Source: an uncultured Pelagibacteraceae bacterium (lineage in GTDB: Bacteria; Pseudomonadota; Alphaproteobacteria; Pelagibacterales; Pelagibacteraceae). Taken from it: a DNA stretch of 42,587 bases. A program made the translations under genes and the position numbers. The notes beneath the pieces are model-generated. The model saw nothing but the letters and a program-made list of their open reading frames with translations, had not been told where the DNA came from and did not search any database. Where the stretch lies: the NCBI GenBank assembly GCA_902586495.1, contig CACIHQ010000011.1:1-42587 (forward strand). The letters run 5' to 3'. Position 1 is the stretch's first letter, and every line of letters starts with the position of its first letter. This document shows positions 1-8,908 of this stretch, one piece after another.

Positions 1-376
1 CGGATATTGTTTCACCGCTGACATAAATAAGTTTTTTATTTTTGGTATCGTATGTTCTTAAAATTAATTCTTTTAAATTTAAAACATTTCCTTCTGCAGC
101 AACTGTATTTTGAAAACCTAAATCACGAGCGTTTTTTTCTGTGACATTTCCCACACAAAAACACTTAATTTTTTTATCTATATTTTTTAAATCTAAATAC
201 TTTACGGCGTTTGCACTAGTGAAAATTATTCCCCCAAATTCAGAAAAATCAATTTTATCATAATTAATTTTTTCAATGTTAAGTAAGGGAAGATAAGATA
301 TTTTGTGACCTAACGATTGAAACTTCAAAGCTAGTTCTGAGCAATCTTCTAATGATCTAGTTAACAAAATATGCAT
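1..376 (-). CDS. hemD: Uroporphyrinogen-III synthase (partial, C-terminus outside window)
   Basis: HemD closes hydroxymethylbilane with inversion of ring D to give uroporphyrinogen III, the branch point of haem synthesis in the cytosol. Only about the first 125 residues are present; the frame runs open off the left edge. The visible protein opens MHILLTRSLEDC, the family's usual (I/L)LTR start, followed by GIIFTSANAVKYL (family pattern FTSxNAV) and FCVGNVTEKNARDLGF (family pattern VGxxTaxxaxxxGf). The start codon lies one base after the hemC stop, so hemC-hemD are one transcription unit read leftward. HemD sequences are poorly conserved, so the call rests on these motifs together with the hemC neighbour. 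Confidence 0.88.
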   Translation of the reverse strand, partial: MHILLTRSLEDCSELALKFQSLGHKISYLPLLNIEKINYDKIDFSEFGGIIFTSANAVKYLDLKNIDKKIKCFCVGNVTEKNARDLGFQNTVAAEGNVLNLKELILRTYDTKNKKLIYVSGETIS

Positions 377-377
377 A

Positions 378-1295
378 TTATTTCTTATAAGAATTATTAG
401 ATTTTTTTTTTAAAGTCTCACCAATCTCTTCACCGATCTCTCTAAACTTTGATTTTGCAACTATTTTTTTTTCATAGTACCTCTCCGATCCGTCTAAAGA
501 AAAAAGCTCAGCCTCTACTGTTAACTGATCGCCGTCTATTTTAGAATGAACACCGACTGCAGTTTCACAGTCACCCTCTAAGACTTTTAAAACATTTCTC
601 TCAGTATGTGCCCTTCTGTAAGTTTGATCATGATTAATTTTTTTTAAGATTGAGATAATTTCATCATCTTTTTCTCTACGCTGAATAGCAATAATTCCTT
701 GTCCAGCGCTAGGTATAATTTCTTCAGTTTCAAAAGTTTCTGTAATATATTCATCAAGCTTTAAAAATTTTATTCCAGCACTTGATAAAAGTATTCCATC
801 ATAAAGACCATCTTTTAACTTTTTGATTCTGGTATCTACGTTTCCTCTTATAAGTTTACAGTTAAGATCAGGTCTCTTTTTTTTTATTTGAAACTCTCTA
901 CGATAGGAAGAGGTTCCGATTATAGAATTAGCATCCAAGTCTTTAATTTTTTTTTTATTAAATGTTATAAGAATTTCCCGTGGATCATTTCTTTCAAGGA
1001 ACGTATCGGTTATAAGTCCTTTTGTTTCATTTACAGGCATATCTTTAAGAGCGTGGACAGCAATATCGATTTCTTTGTTAAGCAGTTGTTTTTCGATTTC
1101 ACTAGAAAACAAACCTTTGCCGCCAACCTCTGATAATCTTGTATCTTTAATCTCATCACCTTTTGTTGATATTGACTTTATATAAACCTCTTCCTCCTTA
1201 AAACTAGTACTTTGAATAATCTTATTTTTTACTTTTTGCGCGTAAAGTATAGCCAACTTACTTCCTCTTGAACCAATCGTTATTTTTTTTTTCAT
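378..1295 (-). CDS. hemC: Hydroxymethylbilane synthase (porphobilinogen deaminase)
   Basis: HemC joins four porphobilinogen molecules into hydroxymethylbilane, using a covalently bound dipyrromethane cofactor. The 305-residue protein begins MKKKITIGSRGSKLAILYAQ, close to the family's IGTRGSxLAxxQA opening. It contains VHALKDMPV with the catalytic Asp, the Arg-rich SSYRREFQI and RGNVDTR stretches that bind the growing chain, and EGDCETAVGVH with the cofactor-binding Cys. The frame stays open to an ATG 36 bases upstream (position 1331), but those 12 residues precede the conserved start and are probably not translated. It is divergent from tsaD across a 54-base gap. On this strand a TTCAAA-N16-TACAAT pair at 1323-1350 could be its promoter, a weak call. 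hemD follows directly. Confidence 0.96.
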   Translation of the reverse strand: MKKKITIGSRGSKLAILYAQKVKNKIIQSTSFKEEEVYIKSISTKGDEIKDTRLSEVGGKGLFSSEIEKQLLNKEIDIAVHALKDMPVNETKGLITDTFLERNDPREILITFNKKKIKDLDANSIIGTSSYRREFQIKKKRPDLNCKLIRGNVDTRIKKLKDGLYDGILLSSAGIKFLKLDEYITETFETEEIIPSAGQGIIAIQRREKDDEIISILKKINHDQTYRRAHTERNVLKVLEGDCETAVGVHSKIDGDQLTVEAELFSLDGSERYYEKKIVAKSKFREIGEEIGETLKKKSNNSYKK

Positions 1296-1349
1296 AAAAA
1301 TATATTTCTTACTTGTATTGAGATTGTACAATTATTAAAACTTATTTGA

Positions 1350-2423
1350 ATGAGCAAAAAACCCTTAATTCTTGGAATAGAGTCGAGTTGCGATGAAACG
1401 GCAGCATCTTTAGTTACTGAAAATAAGCAAGGAATACCAATTGTTTTATCTAACATTGTTTCTAGTCAAGAAAATGTTCATAAAGAATTTGGGGGAGTAG
1501 TTCCTGAATTAGCAGCAAGATCACATATCGAAAAAATAGATTGGATTGTCAAAAAAGCTATAGATAAAAGTGGAAAAAAAATTGATGAAATTGACGCTAT
1601 AGCCTCTACAGCGGGACCTGGTTTAATTGTATGTTTATCAGTCGGGTTAAGCTTTGGAAAAACTTTTGCACTTGCAATAAACAAACCATTTATTGCTGTT
1701 AATCATCTTGAAGGACACGCCTTAAGCCCAAAATTAAATTCTAAAATAGACTACCCATATTTACTTTTACTAATTTCAGGAGGACATTCTCAATATCTAA
1801 GTGTTCATGCTCTTGGCAAATATAAACGATTAGGTACAACAATTGACGATGCTTTAGGAGAAGCATTTGATAAAACTGCTAAACTTTTAAAAATAGACTT
1901 TCCAGGTGGACGTGAAATCGAAGTTTTGGCTGAAAAAGGAAATCCAGAAAAATACAAATTGCCAAAACCAATTATAAATAAAGGTGGATGTAATTTATCT
2001 TTTGCGGGATTAAAAACTGCTGTGCTTAAAATATCTAAAACAATCAAAAATGAGCAAGATAAATTTGATCTTGCAGCTTCTTTTCAAAAAACAATTGAAG
2101 AAATTTTGTATAACAAAACAATTATCGCTTTTAAGGAGTTTGAAAAAATGAATAACCCAAAAGAAAAAAAATTTGTGATTGCTGGTGGTGTAGCAGCAAA
2201 TAAAAAAATACGAGCGATGTTAATTAAATTATGTGAAGAAAAGAATTACCAAAGTATTTTTCCCCCATTAGAATTCTGTGGTGATAACGCGGCAATGATT
2301 GCGATGGTTGGTTTAGAAAAATTTAAACTTAAATTATTTAGTAATTTAGATCATCCCACAAAACCAAGGTGGCCATTAGATGAAGATGCAGCATTTCTTA
2401 AAGGAGCTGGTGTCCAATTGTAA
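1350..2423 (+). CDS. tsaD: tRNA N6-threonylcarbamoyladenosine synthase, transferase subunit TsaD
   Basis: TsaD transfers threonylcarbamoyl from threonylcarbamoyl-AMP to A37 of ANN-decoding tRNAs, working with TsaB and TsaE. The 357-residue protein has the ASKHA-fold motifs of the family: GIESSCDETAASL near the N-terminus, the metal-binding HxxxH as H119 and H123 in NHLEGHALS, ISGGHSQYL, DDALGEAFDKTAKLL, and GGVAANKKIRAML in the C-terminal half. Length is normal. The last base of its stop codon is the first base of the next gene's ATG (TAATG), so the two are probably translationally coupled. Pairing with hemC on the opposite strand is common in alphaproteobacteria. Confidence 0.97.
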   Translation: MSKKPLILGIESSCDETAASLVTENKQGIPIVLSNIVSSQENVHKEFGGVVPELAARSHIEKIDWIVKKAIDKSGKKIDEIDAIASTAGPGLIVCLSVGLSFGKTFALAINKPFIAVNHLEGHALSPKLNSKIDYPYLLLLISGGHSQYLSVHALGKYKRLGTTIDDALGEAFDKTAKLLKIDFPGGREIEVLAEKGNPEKYKLPKPIINKGGCNLSFAGLKTAVLKISKTIKNEQDKFDLAASFQKTIEEILYNKTIIAFKEFEKMNNPKEKKFVIAGGVAANKKIRAMLIKLCEEKNYQSIFPPLEFCGDNAAMIAMVGLEKFKLKLFSNLDHPTKPRWPLDEDAAFLKGAGVQL

Positions 2424-2836
2424 TGAGTTATTGGTTGCTTAAATCTGAACCAGATGTTTGGTCGATTGATCAACAAAAAAAAGCCGGGAAGAAAGGAGCG
2501 CCATGGGATGGTGTTAGAAATTATCAAGCCTCAAAAAATTTAAAGAATATGAGAAAGGGAGATAAGTGTTTTTTCTACCATTCAAATATTGGAAAAGAAA
2601 TTGTAGGCATTGTTGAGGTTATTAAAGAAGCTTATTTAGATAAAACCGACAAAACTGGTCGTTTTGTAGCCGTAACAGTTAAATTCATAAAAAAACTTAA
2701 AACACCAGTTTCATTAGAAACTATAAAAAAACACAAGGAATTAAGCCATTTATCATTGATAAGACAGAGTAGACTTTCAGTTATGCCAATAGATTCTAAA
2801 AGCTGGAAAATCTTGAATAACATGAGTAAAATTTAA
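2423..2836 (+). CDS. EVE-domain protein
   Basis: A 137-residue, single-domain EVE protein of the family related to thymocyte nuclear protein 1. EVE domains are PUA-like folds thought to bind modified bases in DNA or RNA; the ligand here is unknown. Family features visible are the opening [13 protein letters not shown], then [16 protein letters not shown], which contributes to the binding pocket, [11 protein letters not shown], and [14 protein letters not shown]. The gene overlaps the tsaD stop by one base and ends 16 bases before acs. Position next to a tRNA-modification gene fits a role in nucleic-acid modification, but that is inference. Confidence 0.9.
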   Translation: MSYWLLKSEPDVWSIDQQKKAGKKGAPWDGVRNYQASKNLKNMRKGDKCFFYHSNIGKEIVGIVEVIKEAYLDKTDKTGRFVAVTVKFIKKLKTPVSLETIKKHKELSHLSLIRQSRLSVMPIDSKSWKILNNMSKI

Positions 2837-2852
2837 CTATAAAATTAAACTT

Positions 2853-4946
2853 ATGCCTAAAAAAAAAAAATCTAAGAATAGAAAAAAAACTAAAAAAAGA
2901 ACTAAAAGAAAAGTCAAAAAAAAAATTCTTAAAAATAAGAAAATAGTTAAAAGAAAGTCTTTATCTAAATCTAATAAAAAAAATCAAAATAAAAGGGAAA
3001 GCTCATCAGTCTCTGAATTAATAATAAAAACTAAACCTGAATGGATTAAAAGTAGTCTGACAAATAAGGCTCAATATTTAAAGAAGTACAATGAGTCAAT
3101 TAAAAATAATAATAACTTCTGGAAAAAAGAAGGAAAAAGAATTACCTGGATAAAACCATATAAGAAGATTAAAGATGTCAAATATAGTAAAGATGATGTT
3201 AGAATTAAATGGTTTGAGGACGGAACTCTAAATGCATCAGCAAACTGTATTGATAGACACTTAAAAGATAAAAAAGAGAAGACTGCTATCATTTGGGTTG
3301 GCGATGATCCTAAAGACAGTCAAAAAATTTCTTACAAACAGTTACACCAAAAAGTATCAAAAGCTGCGAATGGATTGAAAAAACTTGGAATTAAAAAAGG
3401 AGACCGAGTTACAATTTATTTAACTATGATACCAGAGTTGGCAATTTTAATGCTAGCTTGTACAAGGATTGGTGCAATTCATTCTATTATATTTGGAGGA
3501 TTTTCAGCTGAATCTATTTCGGGGAGAGTTAATGATTGTGAGTCAGAGTATATAATTACAGCTGATGAAGGTGTTAGAGGTGGAAAAAAAATACCTCTAA
3601 AGGCTACCACAGATGAGGCATTAACAAACTGTCCGAATGTTAAAAAGTGTATTGTTGTTAAAAGAACTGGAAATTACGTATTTTGGGATGATGATAGAGA
3701 TGTTTGGTACCACGATTTAATTAAGGATGTTCCAGCTCACTGTGAACCTGAAGAGATGAATGCAGAAGATCCGCTATTTATACTTTATACTTCAGGATCA
3801 ACTGGTAAACCAAAAGGTGTTTTACATACAACTGGTGGATACATGGTCTATGCATCAATGACTCATCAATACATATTTAACTACAAACCTAAAGATATTT
3901 ATTGGTGTACTGCAGATATTGGATGGGTGACTGGACATAGTTATATTATATATGGGCCACTTTCTAATGGAGCTACAACTTTAATGTTTGAAGGTATACC
4001 TAATTACCCTGATAGCTCCAGATGGTGGCAGATAGTCGATAAATATAAAGTCAATACATTTTATACCGCACCAACTGCTATTAGAGCATTGATGAGAGAG
4101 GGTAGTGATCCAGTCAATAAAACATCAAGAAAATCGTTAAAATTATTAGGGACTGTTGGGGAGCCAATTAATCCAGAGGCATGGATGTGGTACTACAAAA
4201 CTGTTGGAAATTCAAAATGCCCAATAGTTGATACGTGGTGGCAAACAGAAACTGGAGGAATACTTATCGCCCCTCAGACAGGAGCCATTCCACTTAAACC
4301 TGGTTCTGCAACCAAACCTTTTTATGGAATAAAACCGTGCTTAGTAGATAAAGATGGAAAAGAAATAAAAGGAGCAGGTGAAGGTAGACTATGTATATCC
4401 CAGTCTTGGCCAGGGCAAATGAGAACAGTTTATGGTGACCATCAAAGATTTATTGATACTTACTTTTCTCAATTCGATGGAAAATATTTCACAGGCGATG
4501 GATGTCGAAGAGATAAAGATGGTTATTATTGGATCACAGGAAGAGTAGATGATGTCATCATTGTATCAGGTCATAATCTTGGAACAGCAGAAATTGAAAG
4601 TGCTTTTGTTGCACATCCAAAAGTAGCTGAGGCAGCTGTTGTTGGTTATCCTCATGACATAAAGGGTAATGGACTTTATTGTTATGTCACACTTAATGCT
4701 GGAGAGACTGAAACGGGTGATCTTGAAAGAGAATTAAAACTATGGGTAAGAAAACAAATTGGCCCATTAGCAACACCTGATCTCATACAATTTACTCCGG
4801 GTTTACCGAAAACTAGATCGGGTAAAATTATGAGAAGAATTTTAAGAAAAATTGCAGCCAATGAACACGGTCAATTAGGTGATACTACCACTTTAGCAGA
4901 CCCAAAAGTTGTTGATAGTTTGGTTGAAAACAGAAAAAATAATTAA
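2853..4946 (+). CDS. acs: Acetyl-CoA synthetase with Lys-rich N-terminal extension
   Basis: AMP-forming acetate-CoA ligase: acetate + ATP + CoA to acetyl-CoA + AMP + PPi. Adenylation motifs are complete: [11 protein letters not shown] (about residues 312-322), [28 protein letters not shown], and the C-terminal [11 protein letters not shown], whose Lys658 matches the lysine acetylated in other Acs proteins. The protein is 697 residues, roughly 45-50 longer than usual. The excess is an N-terminal tail with about 28 Lys/Arg in its first 50 residues; it begins with a run of 12 A at 2859-2870 just after the start codon. No other in-frame ATG occurs before the catalytic core, so the tail looks translated unless a non-ATG start is used. 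The gene overlaps the convergent gene on the other strand by 4 bases. The symporter pair nearby suggests acetate uptake. Confidence 0.95.
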   Translation: MPKKKKSKNRKKTKKRTKRKVKKKILKNKKIVKRKSLSKSNKKNQNKRESSSVSELIIKTKPEWIKSSLTNKAQYLKKYNESIKNNNNFWKKEGKRITWIKPYKKIKDVKYSKDDVRIKWFEDGTLNASANCIDRHLKDKKEKTAIIWVGDDPKDSQKISYKQLHQKVSKAANGLKKLGIKKGDRVTIYLTMIPELAILMLACTRIGAIHSIIFGGFSAESISGRVNDCESEYIITADEGVRGGKKIPLKATTDEALTNCPNVKKCIVVKRTGNYVFWDDDRDVWYHDLIKDVPAHCEPEEMNAEDPLFILYTSGSTGKPKGVLHTTGGYMVYASMTHQYIFNYKPKDIYWCTADIGWVTGHSYIIYGPLSNGATTLMFEGIPNYPDSSRWWQIVDKYKVNTFYTAPTAIRALMREGSDPVNKTSRKSLKLLGTVGEPINPEAWMWYYKTVGNSKCPIVDTWWQTETGGILIAPQTGAIPLKPGSATKPFYGIKPCLVDKDGKEIKGAGEGRLCISQSWPGQMRTVYGDHQRFIDTYFSQFDGKYFTGDGCRRDKDGYYWITGRVDDVIIVSGHNLGTAEIESAFVAHPKVAEAAVVGYPHDIKGNGLYCYVTLNAGETETGDLERELKLWVRKQIGPLATPDLIQFTPGLPKTRSGKIMRRILRKIAANEHGQLGDTTTLADPKVVDSLVENRKNN

Positions 4947-5566
4947 AAGTTTATTCTTTCTTGAAATTCTTTTTTAACGGTATCCCATTTCAAGATAACT
5001 GAATTTAAAACAATTTTTCTATCTAAAGCTTTTAATTCTTCCGCGATAGGTGCCCATTTATATAAAGATAAGGCGCTTGGGTTAAATGGAAGATCACTAT
5101 AATAATTATCCCAATTTATATTATGCAACCTTTCACTAAAATTATTTTTTGCATCTTCTATAATATTAAGTGGCATTTTGTTTGAAATTTCATCATCTAA
5201 AATTTTTAAAAAAATTTCCTTAGATTTTTCAAGATCATTAAATTCGAAATTATTCTTAAGGTAAGAAAATGTGTATAATGTAAGATCTTGCAGCGCTACT
5301 GAATAAATGTTCCATTTTGCCAAGTTAACTGATGACATAAATTCATCATTTTCAAAATGAAGAACGTAACGTGTTCCCATTCTAGTTTTCAAATACCCAT
5401 AAAGTGTAACCTGGGTTACCCAAGCTGACTTAGATTGAATAAACACTTCTAGATCATCAAGACTCTTTATCTTTTTTTTTGGAATGAAAGCTTTAAAAAG
5501 AGCAAAAAGGTAAATTTTAAAATCTCTCCAAGTGAGATCTCTCCAAGTAAGCTTATATTTACCCAT
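4943..5566 (-). CDS. Conserved alphaproteobacterial protein of unknown function (207 aa)
   Basis: I cannot assign a function. The protein is predicted soluble, with no signal peptide or membrane span. The segment from about residue 40 to 100 ([52 protein letters not shown]) resembles an uncharacterised protein family I associate with other alphaproteobacteria; that is recollection, not a search result. The N-terminus carries a duplicated pentapeptide, [10 protein letters not shown], encoded by a 15-base tandem repeat. The gene is convergent with acs, overlapping its last 4 bases, and divergent from the symporter operon 125 bases away. Context therefore links it loosely to acetate or organic-acid use. 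Confidence 0.75.
   Translation of the reverse strand: MGKYKLTWRDLTWRDFKIYLFALFKAFIPKKKIKSLDDLEVFIQSKSAWVTQVTLYGYLKTRMGTRYVLHFENDEFMSSVNLAKWNIYSVALQDLTLYTFSYLKNNFEFNDLEKSKEIFLKILDDEISNKMPLNIIEDAKNNFSERLHNINWDNYYSDLPFNPSALSLYKWAPIAEELKALDRKIVLNSVILKWDTVKKEFQERINF
5522..5551 (-). repeat. 15-bp tandem repeat encoding LTWRD twice
   Basis: Two adjacent 15-base units, ATCTCTCCAAGTGAG (5522-5536) and ATCTCTCCAAGTAAG (5537-5551), differ at one base. Read on the minus strand they encode [10 protein letters not shown] near the N-terminus of the 207-residue unknown protein. The unit length keeps the reading frame, as expected for a recent in-frame slippage duplication. Confidence 0.85.
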
Positions 5567-5677
5567 AAAATTAGATATTTTTATTATATATATCCCAAAA
5601 ATAGTGAGATTTTGAACAATTTTAACACTTTAAATCTCTTTGATAATGGTTATGGTTTTAGGCAGTTATAACTAATA

Positions 5678-5686
5678 AGAGAGAGG
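5678..5686 (+). promoter_or_regulatory. Strong Shine-Dalgarno upstream of symporter small subunit
   Basis: AGAGAGAGG ends 5 bases before the ATG at 5692. Most genes here have no recognisable ribosome binding site, so this one stands out and supports the chosen start. It fits a highly translated transporter operon. Confidence 0.6.
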
Positions 5687-5691
5687 TATAA

Positions 5692-5952
5692 ATGTCAAAA
5701 CAAGAACAACACTGGGAAAAATCCAAAGGTTTGCTAACGATGACGTTGGCAATTTGGTTTGTATTCTCAATTGGCATCTTCCTTTTCGGAGCAGAAATGA
5801 ACGAAGTCACGGGACCATTCGGTTATCCATTGACTTATTGGTTCACATGTCAGGGATCTCTTGGAATATTCGTAATACTAATTTTTTGGTTTGCAAATAG
5901 ACAAGAAAAAATTGATGAAGAGTTCGGCTTCAGTGAAAAAGGAGATGACTAA
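5692..5952 (+). CDS. DUF4212 sodium/substrate symporter small subunit
   Basis: An 86-residue membrane protein with two predicted helices (about residues 15-33 and 48-67). The opening QEQHWEKSKGLLTMTLAIWF, then PFGYPLTYWFTCQGSLGIFV and FWFANRQEKIDEEF, are the usual pattern of DUF4212 proteins. These are encoded just before a sodium/solute symporter and are regarded as its small subunit. Its stop codon overlaps the next gene's ATG by one base (TAATG), which supports coupled production of the two subunits. Its molecular role in transport is not established. Confidence 0.9.
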   Translation: MSKQEQHWEKSKGLLTMTLAIWFVFSIGIFLFGAEMNEVTGPFGYPLTYWFTCQGSLGIFVILIFWFANRQEKIDEEFGFSEKGDD

Positions 5953-7766
5953 TGATTAAAGGTAATTTTATAGACAATTTGCCTAAAGTTTATGGAATCT
6001 ATACAGGAGGTTTCCTGGCTTTCATAATCATTATGTCGATTGCCGAGCAGATGGGCGTAACTGCAAAAACAATTGGAATTTGTTTCGTTGCTTTTACAGT
6101 AGCCATCTATGCTATAATTGGTTATCTATCACGTACAGCTCAAGCTGATGCGTATTACGTAGCTGGAAGACAAGTGCCAACTGTGTTCAATGGAATGGCA
6201 ACTGCAGCAGACTGGATGTCTGGTGCATCATTCGTTGCAATGGCAGGTGGTATTTATTTTAAAGGTTACGGTTATATGGCACTGCTTGTAGGTTGGACTG
6301 GTGGATATGTATTAGTCGCATCACTATTAGCACCTTACCTAAGAAAATTTGGCTGTTACACAGTTCCAGATTTTATTGGTACAAGATACGGTGGTAATTT
6401 AAGTAGATTTATGGCAGTGGTAGTTTTAACTGTTGCTTCATTTACTTATGTGACTGCACAAATAAACGCCACAGGTACAATTGCATCTGTTGCACTTGAT
6501 ATTCCATTCCAATACGCTGTGTATGTTGGACTAGTAAGTATCTTACTTTGTTCAATGCTTGGTGGTATGAGAGGAGTAACTTGGACACAGGTAGCTCAAT
6601 ATATCGTACTAATCATAGCTTACTTATTACCAGTATTCTGGATCAGTAACAAAATGGGTGCGGGTTTCTTCCCTCACTTCATGTTAGCTGATGAAGTCTC
6701 TAGAATAGCTGAATTAGAGGCTCAGTTTGGTTTTGTGAAAAACACTGCTGAAAATCTAAAAGAGGTACCAAAAGGTTTGGCTGGAATAACTAAAGCTCAC
6801 TCAGCGGTGAACGCAACACCTTGGGCATTTATTTCATTAGCGTTAGCGATGATGATGGGAACAGCTTCATTGCCTCACGTTATGATGAGATATTTTACTA
6901 CTCCAAGTGTAAAAGCAGCTAGAAAATCAGTAGGTTGGTCATTATTCTTTATCTTCCTACTTTATTCTTCTGCTCCAATGTTAGCGACACTATCTAAGTT
7001 GTCATTGATTGATCCGTCACTACCAACAGGTATTATCGGTAAATCAATTTCAGAAGTTCAAGCGATAGATTGGTATCAAAACTGGAACCAAGCAAATTTA
7101 ATGTTTGTAAGCGACTTTAATGGAAATGGAACACTCGAATTAAATGAGTTTTTCATGGGTGGTAAAGCCGTTGTGTTAGCAACTCCAGAAATAGCTGGAT
7201 TACCATATGTAATCTCAGGTCTAGTTGCTGCTGGAGGTATGGCTGCTGCCATGTCAACAGCTGATGGTTTGATTTTAGCAATTGCAAACGCAATCTCACA
7301 CGATGTTTACTATAAGATCATCGATCCAAAAGCGGAGACTGCGAAGAGACTAGTTGTTGCAAGGGTATTACTTGTGGTAATTGGTTTTGCAGGAGCAACA
7401 ATCGCAGCTCTTGAGATCCAAGGTATTTTAGGTTCAGTAATATGGGCTTTTGACTTTGCGATGTCAGGGCTATTCTTCCCACTAGTACTTGGTGTATGGT
7501 GGAAGAGAGCTAACAAAGAAGGTGCTGTAGCTGGTATGGCTTTAGGATTAATTTCCGGTGCTGCTTACTTAGTATGGGTAAGATCAGGTGGAAGTGGATT
7601 CTTAGGTATTACTCAGTTAACATTTGGTATCTTTGGTTCGGCTGTCAGCTTAGTAGCTATGGTTGTAGTCAGTTTAATGACGCAAGCACCTAACGCTGCT
7701 ACGCAAAAAATGGTTGATGAGGTTCGTGTACCAGCTGGTAAATCGATCCTTGGCAAACAACACTAA
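5952..7766 (+). CDS. Sodium/solute symporter (SSS family, acetate/short organic acid type)
   Basis: A 604-residue inner-membrane carrier of the SSS family with about 13 hydrophobic helices. Family features are ADAYYVAGRQVPTVFNGMATAADWMSGASF, given here only as a region at about residues 63-92, then GGYVLVASLLAPYLRKFG, TVPDFIGTRYGG, and the late helix AAGGMAAAMSTADGLILAIA with Na+-site Ser/Thr residues. The paired DUF4212 gene points to the VC_2705-like subgroup rather than classical ActP. A hydrophilic loop at residues 388-399 reads as an EF-hand-type loop. Closeness to acs suggests acetate or a related monocarboxylate as substrate, which is inference. Codon use in this gene looks less AT-biased than its neighbours, as in a highly expressed gene. 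Confidence 0.92.
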   Translation: MIKGNFIDNLPKVYGIYTGGFLAFIIIMSIAEQMGVTAKTIGICFVAFTVAIYAIIGYLSRTAQADAYYVAGRQVPTVFNGMATAADWMSGASFVAMAGGIYFKGYGYMALLVGWTGGYVLVASLLAPYLRKFGCYTVPDFIGTRYGGNLSRFMAVVVLTVASFTYVTAQINATGTIASVALDIPFQYAVYVGLVSILLCSMLGGMRGVTWTQVAQYIVLIIAYLLPVFWISNKMGAGFFPHFMLADEVSRIAELEAQFGFVKNTAENLKEVPKGLAGITKAHSAVNATPWAFISLALAMMMGTASLPHVMMRYFTTPSVKAARKSVGWSLFFIFLLYSSAPMLATLSKLSLIDPSLPTGIIGKSISEVQAIDWYQNWNQANLMFVSDFNGNGTLELNEFFMGGKAVVLATPEIAGLPYVISGLVAAGGMAAAMSTADGLILAIANAISHDVYYKIIDPKAETAKRLVVARVLLVVIGFAGATIAALEIQGILGSVIWAFDFAMSGLFFPLVLGVWWKRANKEGAVAGMALGLISGAAYLVWVRSGGSGFLGITQLTFGIFGSAVSLVAMVVVSLMTQAPNAATQKMVDEVRVPAGKSILGKQH

Positions 7767-7778
7767 ATAATCTTTATT

Positions 7779-7804
7779 AAGGGGCGATTAATTTCGCCCC
7801 TTTT
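7779..7804 (+). terminator. Intrinsic terminator after the symporter operon
   Basis: AAGGGGCGA (7779-7787), loop TTAATT, TCGCCCCTT (7794-7802), running into TTTT. The 9-base-pair stem contains seven G/C-rich pairs in a sequence that is otherwise about 70 % A+T. It starts 12 bases after the symporter stop and is the only hairpin-plus-T-tract of this quality I found in the window. Confidence 0.92.
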
Positions 7805-7836
7805 AATTTCAATCTTTTTCCAATATAAATTTCTTA

Positions 7837-8181
7837 ATGTCGGCTAACTTTCATCCTTTGGTGTATATAATTGACTATATTCTAGGAGTAATCATGTGGA
7901 CTTTAATTGGAAGGGTAGCGATGAATATATTTCAAAGAGAAGACTCTCAATTTTTTTTTATGAAAGTTTTTGTCAAATTTACAAATCCCCTCATCAAATT
8001 ATTTAAACCTATAACTCCATCTTTTATTATTCAACCAATTGTACCTCTTTACGTTGCTTGGTTTTTTTTTATGATAAGATTTTACTTTATGCCTTGGGTT
8101 TTAGGATACTCGGTAATGGGTATGCTCTCTTTTCCATTAGAAAGTGAGATTTCAAGACAAATTTATCAATTTTTTAATTAA
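7837..8181 (+). CDS. YggT-like small membrane protein
   Basis: A 114-residue membrane protein with helices near residues 8-27, 62-84 and 85-100. The central part, KVFVKFTNPLIKLFKPITP, followed by IVPLYVAWFFFMIRFYF, matches the YggT-family pattern of a TNPLlxPxRxiiP motif before a helix. YggT proteins are conserved inner-membrane proteins linked to osmotic adaptation in some bacteria and often encoded near cell-division genes; the molecular role is unknown. It lies behind the symporter terminator, so it probably has its own promoter or is read with rpe, 39 bases downstream. Confidence 0.65.
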   Translation: MSANFHPLVYIIDYILGVIMWTLIGRVAMNIFQREDSQFFFMKVFVKFTNPLIKLFKPITPSFIIQPIVPLYVAWFFFMIRFYFMPWVLGYSVMGMLSFPLESEISRQIYQFFN

Positions 8182-8220
8182 ATAAATTTTAAAATTTGGT
8201 ACTAGTTAATTTAATAACGT

Positions 8221-8880
8221 ATGAAAAAAATACAAATTTCACCCTCAATTTTGTCTGCGGATTTCAGTCAATTAGGAAAAGAAATCAGAAAACTGGAAGA
8301 TGCAGGTGCGGATATGATACATGTTGATGTAATGGATGGTCACTTTGTGCCAAATCTAACTATAGGGCCCCCTGTAATTAAGGCACTTAAAAAAGACTCA
8401 TCGATACCATTTGATGTTCACCTAATGATTTCGCCTGTTCATAAGTATATTGAGAGTTACGCAAAAGCAGGTGCAGATGTTATCACTATACATCCAGAAA
8501 CGACTGATAATCTTGAAAACTCAATAAATAAAATAAAAGAACTAAAGAAAAAAGTTGGAGTCTCGCTCAATCCTGAAACTAAAATAGAAATTATAGAAAA
8601 GTATTTAGATAAATTAGATTTGATTTTAGTAATGAGTGTTAATCCAGGTTTCGGTGGGCAAAAGTTTATGCCTCAAGTTTTAGAAAAAGTGGAAAAATTG
8701 GACAAAATTAGAAAAAAAAAGGAGTTAAATTTTGATATTGAAATTGATGGTGGAATAGACTTTGAAAATTCTAAATTAGCAATTAAGTCAGGTGCTAATA
8801 TCCTAGTTTCTGGAACAACAATTTTTAAAAGCAATAATGGAGATATTAAAAAAAATATAGATTTACTAAGATCTGTTTAA
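8221..8880 (+). CDS. rpe: Ribulose-phosphate 3-epimerase
   Basis: Interconverts D-ribulose 5-phosphate and D-xylulose 5-phosphate in the pentose phosphate pathway. The 219-residue TIM barrel has all family signatures: ISPSILSADFSQLG at the start, MIHVDVMDGHFVPNLTIGPP with the metal-binding His and catalytic Asp, DVHLMISP, MSVNPGFGGQKFMP, and the second catalytic Asp in IEIDGGID, ending with the phosphate-binding GANILVSGTTIF. Length is normal. It is followed 28 bases later by the heparinase-like gene and then purH, an order seen in other alphaproteobacteria. Confidence 0.97.
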   Translation: MKKIQISPSILSADFSQLGKEIRKLEDAGADMIHVDVMDGHFVPNLTIGPPVIKALKKDSSIPFDVHLMISPVHKYIESYAKAGADVITIHPETTDNLENSINKIKELKKKVGVSLNPETKIEIIEKYLDKLDLILVMSVNPGFGGQKFMPQVLEKVEKLDKIRKKKELNFDIEIDGGIDFENSKLAIKSGANILVSGTTIFKSNNGDIKKNIDLLRSV

Positions 8881-8908
8881 TTTTAATTCTACTTGATTTG
8901 ATTTAGAT

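Noticed and set aside
1296..1331. Longer start for hemC
   Set aside because: The extra 12 residues precede the conserved IGSRGSKLA opening and would consume most of the hemC-tsaD promoter gap.
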